In this document: one piece after another, positions 23,542 through 31,699 of the stretch | How the letters are laid out: every line of letters begins with the position of its first letter | Numbering within the stretch: position 1 is the first letter of the stretch | From: Candidatus Rifleibacteriota bacterium | Lineage (GTDB): Bacteria > Muiribacteriota > UBA6191 > JACPRK01 > JACQZM01 | Reading direction: 5' to 3' | Length of the DNA: 34,935 nt | NCBI GenBank assembly: GCA_016213885.1 | Contig: JACQZM010000072.1 | Coordinates: 1-34,935 of the forward strand | The notes under the pieces: generated by a model | Databases searched by the model: none | The model's input: only the letters and a program-made list of their open reading frames with translations | Told to the model about the DNA's origin: nothing | Program-made: the position numbers and the translations under genes

Positions 23542-23550
23542 TGCTACACT
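23542..23550 (+). promoter_or_regulatory. Candidate extended -10 promoter of the small membrane protein gene
   Basis: TGCTACACT, a TGn plus TACACT element, lies 42 bases before the ATG at 23593, with no clear -35. Confidence 0.4.
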
Positions 23551-23592
23551 GACGACGGTACGACCGGACTCGAACCGGACGCGAGGCGAGCC

Positions 23593-23901
23593 ATGAACCC
23601 GAAGCAGGGTGCGCCAAAAGACGGCTGGGACGGACTTTTCGAGACCCAGATCCCATTCAAGCACCAGATCCACGTTCTTCTTTACCACCTGCCCGGGATC
23701 TTCCTCGCGCTGGTCATCGGCGTGGTCGTCAACGTGATCCTGGAGGAGATTCTCAAACGGATCTCCAGGAAGCTCTCGGAGTCCACCTACCTCACGTTCG
23801 TCTGGGTCGGCCTGGTGATCTACCTGATCTTCTTCACGACCTTCGATACCTGGGTCGCGGCGAAGATCCACTGGTACAAGATCGTCCCCTACCCCCGCTG
23901 A
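23593..23901 (+). CDS. Small two-helix membrane protein of unknown function
   Basis: A 102-residue protein. The ATG at 23593 follows GAGGCGAG and a candidate promoter. An open frame upstream of it looks non-coding. Two hydrophobic helices (about 28-49 and 68-88) flank a charged stretch, EEILKRISRKLSEST, giving a hairpin topology. The tail is aromatic and Pro-rich. I do not recognise a family. It stands alone between divergent pseudopilin genes and a downstream HEAT gene that has its own promoter candidate. Confidence 0.7.
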   Translation: MNPKQGAPKDGWDGLFETQIPFKHQIHVLLYHLPGIFLALVIGVVVNVILEEILKRISRKLSESTYLTFVWVGLVIYLIFFTTFDTWVAAKIHWYKIVPYPR

Positions 23902-23983
23902 TCGGTTCTCTCGACCCTCTCGAAACAGCTCCTGGAGCCTCTCTCGCCCTGCCCCGCACGTCGCCGCGACGCCGTCGCCGCTG

Positions 23984-23992
23984 TGCTATAGT
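23984..23992 (+). promoter_or_regulatory. Candidate extended -10 promoter of the HEAT-propeller gene
   Basis: TGCTATAGT, a TGn plus TATAGT element, lies 62 bases before the ATG at 24055. It is the strongest of the extended -10 matches in the window by similarity to TATAAT. Confidence 0.45.
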
Positions 23993-24054
23993 TCCCTTCG
24001 GGAGTCGGTCAGAGTAAAGCAGGCTTCCAGGCGGCTCTCGCCGGGACACCCGAC

Positions 24055-27000
24055 ATGCAGCGCAGCGCCCAGGAGCTGGTCTTCGACCTCTCGAGCGATA
24101 TCGAGGAGGTCCGCAAGGTGGCGGTCATCTGGCTCGCCCAGGTGGGCGATGCCAGCGTCTTGCCCCACCTGCGCCGTCTGACCCAGGACCCCTCGACGGC
24201 GATCCGCCACTTCGCCCGCCGCGCCATCGACACCATCGAGCGGCGAACCGGCGTCCGGCCCGCCGGAGCCGCGGAGGCACCGTTCCCCTTCGACCAGGAG
24301 CGCTGGCAGGAGCGCCTGACCGCCCAGGACCCGGCGGAGCGGCTCGCCGCGGCCCAGGCGTTCGAGAAGATCCCCGACCCGTCGGTTCGCCGGCTGGCAG
24401 CCCAGCTGCTGCCGGCCGAGAGCGACCCCCAGGTCAAGGGAGCTCTCTTGAAGGTGCTGGGCCGGTGCCGTGACGAGGCGGACCTTCCGCTCATCTTCAG
24501 GCACCTCGTCGAGACCGACGCCACGGTCCGGTCCGAGGCGGTGCTGGCTCTGGAGGGGTTCTACAACCAGTCCATCGTCGATCACCTGCTGCCTCTGGTC
24601 CGCGATCCGGACAACCGCACCCGGGCGAACGTCCTGTTGATCCTGGGGCGCTACGACGAGCAGCTGGTGGTGGCCCCGCTCACCGAGATGGCCACGTCCC
24701 AGGAAGTCTGGATGAAGGACTCGGCGCTCTTCGTGGCCAGGAGCCTCGCCACCCCCAGGTGCGTGGAGCTCATGGGCCGGATGTACCAGGAGAGCCTCAA
24801 GGATAGCTACCTCTTGCCCAAGATCGACCGGGCGCTGAAGGAGCTGGCCGAGAAGGACGACCCGGCCGCGCAGCGGGTGCTGCGCTCCCTGTCCCAGGGC
24901 CGGTTCCAGCAGGAGGAGAGCCGGATCGACCTGGACCGGGTGCTGGACACGATCGAGATCGAGCTCCGGGAGGGGATGGAGGGCCGGGAGAGGCGGGTCC
25001 AGCGGTTCGCCATCTCGACGCCGGACGAGTTCCGTGAGGCGATCGTCCACGCCGACTACGAGCGTCGCCTCTCCGCCGTGGAAGCCGGCGTCAACCTGGA
25101 CCGGACCGCCACCGCCCAGGTGTTCCGGGAGAGACTCCCGGCGGAGAGCCACCCGTTCGTCCTGTCCAAGCTGGTGAAGGAGCTGGGCCGCGTGGGCAAC
25201 GAGGCGGACATCCCGGCCATCGCCGCGTGCCTCTCCCATCCGGACGGCCGGGTCCGGGCCAACGCCGTCGAGGGGCTGGCGCACATCGGGGGCGAGAAGG
25301 TGTACGACCTGGTGAAGCCGCTCCTTGACGACCCGGTGCCCAGGGTCAAGGCGAACGCCGCCAGGATCATCTCCAGGATCGACCGGGACAGGGCGTTCGG
25401 CACGCTCAAGCAGATGATCATGGCCGAGGCGGCCGGAGTCTCGGACAGCGCGATCCACGCGCTGGGGGAGGTGTGGACCGACGACGTGCTCGAGCTCCTC
25501 GAGCTCGCCCTGGGCAAGCAGAACCAGGAGCTGAGGATCAAGATCTTCAAGGTGCTCCAGCGGCTCTCCACCAAGAGCCAGGTGGCGTCCCAGATCTACA
25601 CGCGCTACCGTCAGGAGGGCGACGCGCTGCTCCTGAAACAGGGGGACGTGGAGGCCATGGTGCGGATGGCCCACGACCCGGACCCGTCGATCTGGATCCG
25701 GGCGCTGGAGAACCTCAAGAAATCCCCCGACGCCCGGGCGCTGCCGATCCTGGAGCGGGCGCTGAAGGACCCGGAGCCCAGGGTCCGGCACACGGCCCAG
25801 GCGGCGCTGAGGGTCCGGGACCTGGAGCTGGAGCAGGACGCGCTGTTCTACCGCGTGGGAGCCCAGGTCTACAGGGCGGCCAAGAAGGGCGACTTCGACG
25901 TCTCGACGGACCTGGCGGTCCACCTCAAGAACATCGAGGACCAGGGCAAGGCCATGGATCGGGGCGGGTCGCTCTCGGAGGCTCTGACGCTCAGGAACCA
26001 GGCGATGGCCCAGCTGGGCCAGAGCGCCATCGTGCACCTGCGCGCCGACCCCGAGACGATGCGGCAGCTCGGCCTGGACGCCGACGTGTCCCGGATCGCC
26101 AAGCTGGAGAAGCTGATCGAGGACAGGCTCCAGGCGCTGGAGGAAGAGAGCGTCGTGATGGGGCCCACCAAGGTGGCGAAGGCGGCCGCCGTCCCGGTGG
26201 AAGAGCCGATGGTCTCCACGTGGGCGGTGCTGAAGTCGTGGATCGCCTCCAACCGGGGTCTGGCCACGGGCATCGGCGTCGGCGTGACCGTGATGGCGCT
26301 GGGGCTGTTCACGGCGTACCTGGGGCGCCCTCCGGTGAGGGCGAGCTGGAAGCGCGAGGTCAAGGGGGTGATCCGGCTCGTGTCCGCCGGCGAGTCGCTG
26401 ATCGCCTGCGACGCCGCCGGGGCGACCTGGAATCTGAGAGCCGCGTCGGGAACGGTGAGCTGGGGCTTCTCCCTGGTCACGCTGGAGGACCCGTTCGACC
26501 CGGTCACGGACGGGCGGCTGGTCTGCCTCTCCGCTCCCGAAGGGCGGATCGTCGCGGTCTGGGTGTCCGGCGGACGCAAGGCCTGGGACGTCCGGGTCGC
26601 CGGCCTGGTGGGCCCGCCGGCCGTGGAGGGTGGGGCCGTGTACGCCGTGGGGAAGGACATGGTGGGCAAGGATGCCGAGTGGACCCTGTACCAGCTGGAC
26701 CCGTCGACCGGCCGGGCCCGGGTGAAGAGGACGCTCCCGGGCGACACCCTGTTCGCCAGGTCTTACGAGGGTGGGCTCCTGGTCGGCCTGAGGCGGTCCA
26801 TCGCCCTCATGAGCACGTCGCTGGAGCGGACGATCTGGGAGCTGCCGCTCTCCGCGGACCTGGTGGTGAAGCCGCTGCCGTTCGAGGTGGGGGGGCTGGT
26901 GGTCGTCACCACCGCGGACCGGGCGCTGGGCATCAACGTCAACGGCACCAAGGTCTGGGACATCCCGCTGGAGGCCGGCGCCAAGGTCGTGGCGTGCGTC

Positions 27001-27297
27001 GGGAGTCGCAGGGAGTTCTGCATCCTCTCCGGCGCCGTGGTGCAGGTCGTGGAGGTCGACGGCAAGGTGGGTACCAAGGTGAAGCTCAGGGCGGTCCCCA
27101 CCACCGTGCACGGAAGCCGTGGAGAGCTGTTCTACGCCGACGCCGCCGGCGAGATCAGCGGCTATACCTTCAAGGACAAGACCGAGCGGAGCATCGGGGC
27201 CGGCCCGGGCGCGGTACACGATCTGCTCCGGCAGGGTCCGGTGCTGTTCGTCGCTACCGGCGATCTGGTCGAGGCGCTGCCGCTGGGGGTCAGGTAG
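24055..27297 (+). CDS. Giant HEAT-repeat protein with transmembrane helix and C-terminal beta-propeller
   Basis: A 1080-residue protein. Residues 1 to about 600 are tandem HEAT helices (LRRLTQDPSTAIRHFARRAI..., DPDNRTRANVLLILGRY). A charged linker follows, then one membrane helix at about 735-757 (TGIGVGVTVMALGLFTAYLG). From about 765 to the end are short repeats with GRIVAVWVSGGRKAWDV- and ALGINVNGTKVWDI-type blades, as in PQQ/quinoprotein-like beta-propellers. The HEAT part should be cytoplasmic and the propeller periplasmic, which would suit a transmembrane coupling or scaffold role. No catalytic motif is visible. No strong ribosome-binding site precedes the ATG. The last eight bases overlap the end of the convergent matrixin gene. 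Confidence 0.8.
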   Translation: MQRSAQELVFDLSSDIEEVRKVAVIWLAQVGDASVLPHLRRLTQDPSTAIRHFARRAIDTIERRTGVRPAGAAEAPFPFDQERWQERLTAQDPAERLAAAQAFEKIPDPSVRRLAAQLLPAESDPQVKGALLKVLGRCRDEADLPLIFRHLVETDATVRSEAVLALEGFYNQSIVDHLLPLVRDPDNRTRANVLLILGRYDEQLVVAPLTEMATSQEVWMKDSALFVARSLATPRCVELMGRMYQESLKDSYLLPKIDRALKELAEKDDPAAQRVLRSLSQGRFQQEESRIDLDRVLDTIEIELREGMEGRERRVQRFAISTPDEFREAIVHADYERRLSAVEAGVNLDRTATAQVFRERLPAESHPFVLSKLVKELGRVGNEADIPAIAACLSHPDGRVRANAVEGLAHIGGEKVYDLVKPLLDDPVPRVKANAARIISRIDRDRAFGTLKQMIMAEAAGVSDSAIHALGEVWTDDVLELLELALGKQNQELRIKIFKVLQRLSTKSQVASQIYTRYRQEGDALLLKQGDVEAMVRMAHDPDPSIWIRALENLKKSPDARALPILERALKDPEPRVRHTAQAALRVRDLELEQDALFYRVGAQVYRAAKKGDFDVSTDLAVHLKNIEDQGKAMDRGGSLSEALTLRNQAMAQLGQSAIVHLRADPETMRQLGLDADVSRIAKLEKLIEDRLQALEEESVVMGPTKVAKAAAVPVEEPMVSTWAVLKSWIASNRGLATGIGVGVTVMALGLFTAYLGRPPVRASWKREVKGVIRLVSAGESLIACDAAGATWNLRAASGTVSWGFSLVTLEDPFDPVTDGRLVCLSAPEGRIVAVWVSGGRKAWDVRVAGLVGPPAVEGGAVYAVGKDMVGKDAEWTLYQLDPSTGRARVKRTLPGDTLFARSYEGGLLVGLRRSIALMSTSLERTIWELPLSADLVVKPLPFEVGGLVVVTTADRALGINVNGTKVWDIPLEAGAKVVACVGSRREFCILSGAVVQVVEVDGKVGTKVKLRAVPTTVHGSRGELFYADAAGEISGYTFKDKTERSIGAGPGAVHDLLRQGPVLFVATGDLVEALPLGVR

Positions 27298-30200
27298 CTC
27301 CGCCGCGGCCTCTCCGCTTGATCGCCAGGGCCGCCAGGAACGGCACGAAGAGGATCACCCCCCCGGCGTCATCGGCTTCGAGGCCTCCGGATCGAGAGCG
27401 GGAGCAGCCGATCGTCGTGGTTCCGCCGCTCTTGCCCGACGCCGAGGACGACCCGGTGGAGCTGGTCGTCGCGGGCTGCGGTCTGGTCACCTGGACCGCC
27501 ACCGACCCTTCAGACGGCGCGCTCAGGGTGCCGTCGCGCTGGTTGTCGACCCGGAGACGGAAGGCGTACAGGCCGTCGGTCGGCGGCACGAAGCTCGGCC
27601 GGGCGGCCATGGGCCTCACCAGCGTCGTGGGGGGACCGGGCGCGGTCACCGCGGCTCTGGGGATGTGGGAGTCCGGACGATCCACCAGGACGTGGGTCAG
27701 GCAGCGCAGGGCGCGACCGTGCAGGTCCACGGCGGTGACGCGGAAGGTGTGTACCCTGACCTGCCGCGGAACGAACGTGATCCGCGCCCCGTCCTCCGAC
27801 TCCTCCCAGGGGACCCTGGGGCCCACGAGCTCTTCCCACAGGAACTCCCGGACCGGCGTCGGCGGTGAGAGCGAGGCGGTCAGCTGGATGGCGTTGGCCG
27901 TGGCGGTGGTGCCGTCCACGACGAACCTGGCCTCCTCCCCCGGGGCCTTCGCGGTCAGGGGGATCAGCGGCTGGACCGCCGTCACGACCACCGACGGCGC
28001 CACCGCCCCGTACGGGCTCGCCCTGACCTCGACCTCGACGGGCCGGGCGTCGAGCTGACCGTCGGAGACGTCGAGCCTGAACCGGTACGTCCCGGTGGCC
28101 GGCGGGACGAAGCTGGGGGTGGAGCCGGTGACCGACGACAGCGTCACGGCCGGGCCGTGCACCTGGGTCCACCGGACTCTCAGCACCGCTCCTTCCGGGT
28201 CTTGCGAAGCGTTTGCGTCGAGGATGACGAGCTCGCCCGGCGAGGGGTCGCCGGCGGGGCTCAGCACACGCCCTCTGGCCACCGGCGGGTACCGGTTGTC
28301 GCCCCGGGTCGGGATCACCCTGATCTCGCAGATCGACGGCGGCGACGAGAGACCGGTCCGGGTGCCCCGCGCGATGAGCCGGAACCGGTACACGCCCGCG
28401 GCGCCCGGAGCGAAGAAGTTCGGCTGTACGGTCTCGGGGTTCGTGAGGACCACCGCCGCGGGAGCGCCGGCCACGATGCTCCACGAGTAGGTCAGCGGCT
28501 CGCCCGCCGGGCTCCGGCTCTCCCGGCCGTCGAGCACCACCAGATCGCCGGGGTTCACGACCCGGCCCGGACCGGCGTCCGCCGTCGGCGGCAGATCGTC
28601 GGCCCCGCGGACCTCCACGGTGAAGGTGGTGGCGCCGGTGAGCCTGCCCGACCGGGACCCGTCGCCCTGGAGAAACCCGGAGTCCGTGGCCGCCAGCTGG
28701 AACGTGTACGTACCGGGCACCGTGGGCGCCGTCAGCGAGAAGGTCGAGGTGGCCTCCCGGGTCACGGCGATGCTGGCCGCTCCCGGGGAGACCCCGGTCA
28801 GCGAGAACGCCGCCGTGGTGAGCTCTTCGTTCGCGTCGGTGGAGAGGGCGCCCCGGACCATGACGCGCTGCGCCATGAGGGCCACCGGCGGCGCCACCAC
28901 CTCGACGTGGGGAGGCACGTTCTCCACCGTGAACTCCACGGTGGAGTCGGACGTGAGCGGCGTGGGCGCATGGGTCTGCGTCACGTGGACGCGGAAGCGA
29001 TAGCGCCCCGCGTCCCGGGCGACGATCCGGCACAGGGGCGACAGCTGGCCGGTCAGCGAGACCGGCGCCGGGCCCGCCAGCTGGGTCCAGGCGTACGCCA
29101 CCCCCTGGTCGGCCTGGGCGTTGTCGCCCTCCGGGGCCGCCCGGGACGCCGACGCGTCGAGCTGGATCGCCCTGGGGCCACCGCCGGGCGATCCCACCCC
29201 CTGCACGGCGTCCGCCCTGGGTGCGTCATGCACCGGCAGGACCCGTACCCTCACCGGCTGGACCGCGCTGGCCCCGTCGCTGTCGATGAGCATCAGGTTG
29301 AACGTCCCCGAGCCGGACCGGTACGGCCGGGGCAGGATCCTCAGCACCGCGGGCTTCGCCGCCAGGGAAGCCAGATCGACCCCGCAGAGATCGGTCGGCA
29401 CGTCGGTGGCGGTCCAGGTCAGGGTGTCGATCGAGTCCTCGTCGTCGGCTCCCAGGTCGGTCAGGTCCAGCGCCCACACCCCGGGGCGGCCGCCCCCGGC
29501 CTCGCTGGTCGTGACCTGGGTCAGCGCCTGGGAGGCCGTGATGCGGGGCGGGTGGTTCGTTCGGGTCCTGCGCATCGACAGGATGTAGAGGCTCTCGCCC
29601 TCCTTGACGCTTCGCGAGTCGGGAAACGAATCGTAGCTCACGTCGGAGGTCCTGACGCGGATCCAGTACATCTGGTTGCCCGGGTTGGGCGGGCGGAAGA
29701 TGACCTGGTCGTCCAGGTCCACCGGCGAGTAGGGGCTGGCGTCGCTGGACGGGCCGGACAGCACCCTCAAGGCGGAGTCGAGGATCTCGATCTGCGGATT
29801 CACGGGGACCCAGAGCCGGTGGGAGGTGACGTTGATCGTCAGGGTCGACCCGGGGCTGGCCTCGAAGCTGAAGTAGTCGGCCGGATGGGACCGGGACCCC
29901 GGCGGGAGGCTTCGCGAGACCGCCTGGCCCGCGTCGAGACGGATCGCCGTCGCCAGGCTGTCGGGGTTTGCGGAGTCGACCCGGCGCTGGTCCACCCGGA
30001 TGTCGTTGCCGCCGGTCTCTGCCCCGGCCCTGACCACGACCACCGTGGGCGGCGCGGAGGAGGTCGTCGCAAGGAGTCCCAGATAGAAGCTCGCGGCGGC
30101 CTGTTCGTAGAAGGTGCCCAGGGCGTTGGGCTTCAGCGGCTCCGCCACCAGTACGTAGCTGCCCGGCGCCAGGCCCTCGATGCGGTAGCGTCCGTCTCTT

Positions 30201-31033
30201 CCGGTGATGCCGGAAACGGCCGGGCGGCCCGTGGCCGTGTCCACGGCGACCACGTGGGCCCCGAACACCGGCCCGGGTCCCAGCACGCGACCGCTGACGA
30301 CGCCGGTGGTGGCGGCGAACCCGGAGGTCGGGTAGAGCGCCGAGATGCCGGCCACGTCGTCGGTCCCCAGGTTCTTGCCGCCGTCCGCCGCGGCGAAGTA
30401 CATGGTGGCGCCCTTGACGCCGGTGTGGTCCAGCCCCAGGGCGTGGCCGATCTCGTGGGTGGCCACGTCTTCCAGGTTGATGAAATACGATCCCCTGGCG
30501 CCGGGGTCGGTGCGACCGGTCTGCTCGGTCAGCGACAGGGTGAAGACGGGGGAGGTGTCGTTGAACTGGATGTCCGCGTCCACCATGACCCCCGTGGAGG
30601 GGACGAACGAGGTCGTGGTGAGACCGACGATGTACGGTCCGTCCGGGCCGGTGAAGTCCATGGGGTTCACGGAGGTGAACACCACGAGGTTCACCCCGTC
30701 GTTTCCCAGGCCCTGGTGCCCGCTGACAATGGCCGGCTGGAACCGCACCGACGCCGAGGGAACCTGGGTCCAGCGACCGAAGCTCAGGTCCAGCGACTGC
30801 TTGAGCGCCCCGTTGGTGCGCAGCGGACCGCCCAGCAGGGAGGGTCCCCGGTCGTTGAAGGTGAACCTCAACGGCGCGGCGGACTGCTGCTTGAGGTCCG
30901 GCCAGAAGATCGGCACGCCGTTGTCCGTGACCTCGAAGACGTAGGCACCGGCCGGCCCGACAGCGCACCAGACCAGGAGCGCCGCGCTAGCGACGACCCG
31001 CCAGCGACCGCCGGAGAGTGACCACCAGGTCAT
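27290..31033 (-). CDS. Secreted matrixin-type metalloprotease with PKD repeats and a C-terminal sorting tail
   Basis: A 1247-residue protein. Signal peptide 1-30, then an M10-like catalytic domain with HEIGHALGLDH (193-203, HExxHxxGxxH zinc site) and Met-turn M211 in ATMYF. This is followed by a carboxypeptidase-regulatory-like beta domain (about 245-300), a PPC-like domain, and about six PKD-type repeats (SWSIVAGAPA.., RWTQVHGPAV..). The last repeat looks internally shortened. The end is a Gly/Ser linker, a Cys (IGCSRSR), a hydrophobic helix and KRRGRGG, a tail like the Cys-containing sorting signals of Myxococcota. It is likely an envelope- or surface-bound protease. The start overlaps the preceding small secreted protein by 47 bases, and GAAAGGTG lies a suitable distance upstream of the ATG. 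Confidence 0.88.
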   Translation of the reverse strand: MTWWSLSGGRWRVVASAALLVWCAVGPAGAYVFEVTDNGVPIFWPDLKQQSAAPLRFTFNDRGPSLLGGPLRTNGALKQSLDLSFGRWTQVPSASVRFQPAIVSGHQGLGNDGVNLVVFTSVNPMDFTGPDGPYIVGLTTTSFVPSTGVMVDADIQFNDTSPVFTLSLTEQTGRTDPGARGSYFINLEDVATHEIGHALGLDHTGVKGATMYFAAADGGKNLGTDDVAGISALYPTSGFAATTGVVSGRVLGPGPVFGAHVVAVDTATGRPAVSGITGRDGRYRIEGLAPGSYVLVAEPLKPNALGTFYEQAAASFYLGLLATTSSAPPTVVVVRAGAETGGNDIRVDQRRVDSANPDSLATAIRLDAGQAVSRSLPPGSRSHPADYFSFEASPGSTLTINVTSHRLWVPVNPQIEILDSALRVLSGPSSDASPYSPVDLDDQVIFRPPNPGNQMYWIRVRTSDVSYDSFPDSRSVKEGESLYILSMRRTRTNHPPRITASQALTQVTTSEAGGGRPGVWALDLTDLGADDEDSIDTLTWTATDVPTDLCGVDLASLAAKPAVLRILPRPYRSGSGTFNLMLIDSDGASAVQPVRVRVLPVHDAPRADAVQGVGSPGGGPRAIQLDASASRAAPEGDNAQADQGVAYAWTQLAGPAPVSLTGQLSPLCRIVARDAGRYRFRVHVTQTHAPTPLTSDSTVEFTVENVPPHVEVVAPPVALMAQRVMVRGALSTDANEELTTAAFSLTGVSPGAASIAVTREATSTFSLTAPTVPGTYTFQLAATDSGFLQGDGSRSGRLTGATTFTVEVRGADDLPPTADAGPGRVVNPGDLVVLDGRESRSPAGEPLTYSWSIVAGAPAAVVLTNPETVQPNFFAPGAAGVYRFRLIARGTRTGLSSPPSICEIRVIPTRGDNRYPPVARGRVLSPAGDPSPGELVILDANASQDPEGAVLRVRWTQVHGPAVTLSSVTGSTPSFVPPATGTYRFRLDVSDGQLDARPVEVEVRASPYGAVAPSVVVTAVQPLIPLTAKAPGEEARFVVDGTTATANAIQLTASLSPPTPVREFLWEELVGPRVPWEESEDGARITFVPRQVRVHTFRVTAVDLHGRALRCLTHVLVDRPDSHIPRAAVTAPGPPTTLVRPMAARPSFVPPTDGLYAFRLRVDNQRDGTLSAPSEGSVAVQVTRPQPATTSSTGSSSASGKSGGTTTIGCSRSRSGGLEADDAGGVILFVPFLAALAIKRRGRGGAT

Positions 31034-31565
31034 CGAGATACACCTTTCCAGTGGCCGCCGGGATCAGATCCGCGGGGATCTCGCGGCCGGTCGACGGGTC
31101 GATCTGCGTGAGCCCCTCCAGGTCGAGCCGGACCAGCTCCGCATCGCCGCCGGGGGCCCGCTCCACGTGGTACTTTCCACGGGCCATGGCCAGGACCCGG
31201 TACCGGCTGTCGCGGTCGGGGACCAGGTACATGAGCACCTTCTCCCCCGGCTGGAACCTCGGCGCCCCGGGCTGGAGAGTGGCGAGCCCGCCGGCGCGGC
31301 CGCCCACGGTCAGCACCTCGAGCCTGGGGGGAGCGCCAGCCGGGGTCTTGACGTACTCGTCCACCTCGATCAGCGCCGCCGTGACGACCAGCTGGCGCGC
31401 CGGGTCCAGCCGGGGGGCGAGCCCGGCGACCCGTCCCACCACGATGGCCGTGGCCATCTGAGCCAGCACCCCGTCGGGCAGGTAGTACATGGTCGCCCCG
31501 GTCGAGGGTCCGCCCAGAGCCAGCAAGCCCAGGAGAGCGGCCAGGAGCGAGCTTCGAATCGACAT
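30987..31565 (-). CDS. Small secreted protein encoded with the matrixin protease
   Basis: A 192-residue protein. The ATG at 31565 opens on a signal peptide (MSIRSSLLAALLGLLALGG..). The mature part contains AIVVGRVAGLAP, DEYVKTP, VLTVGGRAGGLAT and PGEKVLMYLVPDRDSRYRVL. This is a beta-rich pattern of uncharacterised proteins that, from memory, are often encoded next to matrixin-type proteases. It could be a chaperone or inhibitor of the protease, but no direct evidence supports either. The two genes overlap by 47 bases, so translation is probably coupled. Open frame continues upstream of the ATG but reads as Gly/Arg/Pro-rich noise. Confidence 0.75.
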   Translation of the reverse strand: MSIRSSLLAALLGLLALGGPSTGATMYYLPDGVLAQMATAIVVGRVAGLAPRLDPARQLVVTAALIEVDEYVKTPAGAPPRLEVLTVGGRAGGLATLQPGAPRFQPGEKVLMYLVPDRDSRYRVLAMARGKYHVERAPGGDAELVRLDLEGLTQIDPSTGREIPADLIPAATGKVYLDDLVVTLRRSLAGRR

Positions 31566-31648
31566 GTTCGAACGGAAGACGACGGTGGAGGGTGAAGAAG
31601 TGTCCCAACACCCTATCGGCGAAGCCGCGGATCGAGCGAAGGGCGAGA

Positions 31649-31668
31649 CCCGACCATCGATCGTCGGG
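31649..31668 (-). terminator. Candidate hairpin after the PKD/CARDB gene
   Basis: CCCGAC and GTCGGG pair across an 8-base loop, about 32 bases beyond the stop at 31700. The 134-base gap to the next start holds only this and further GC-rich inverted repeats. No T-run follows. Confidence 0.25.
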
Positions 31669-31699
31669 GGATCCGGTCCGGGCGGCCGGTCCGGTGGCC

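Noticed and set aside
25473..28058. 861-residue plus-strand open frame across the HEAT-propeller gene end
   Set aside because: Different frame of the HEAT-propeller gene, with Gly/Arg-rich sequence and no motif.
28157..31021. 954-residue plus-strand open frame opposite the matrixin gene
   Set aside because: Antisense shadow of PKD repeats, with no motif or ribosome-binding site.
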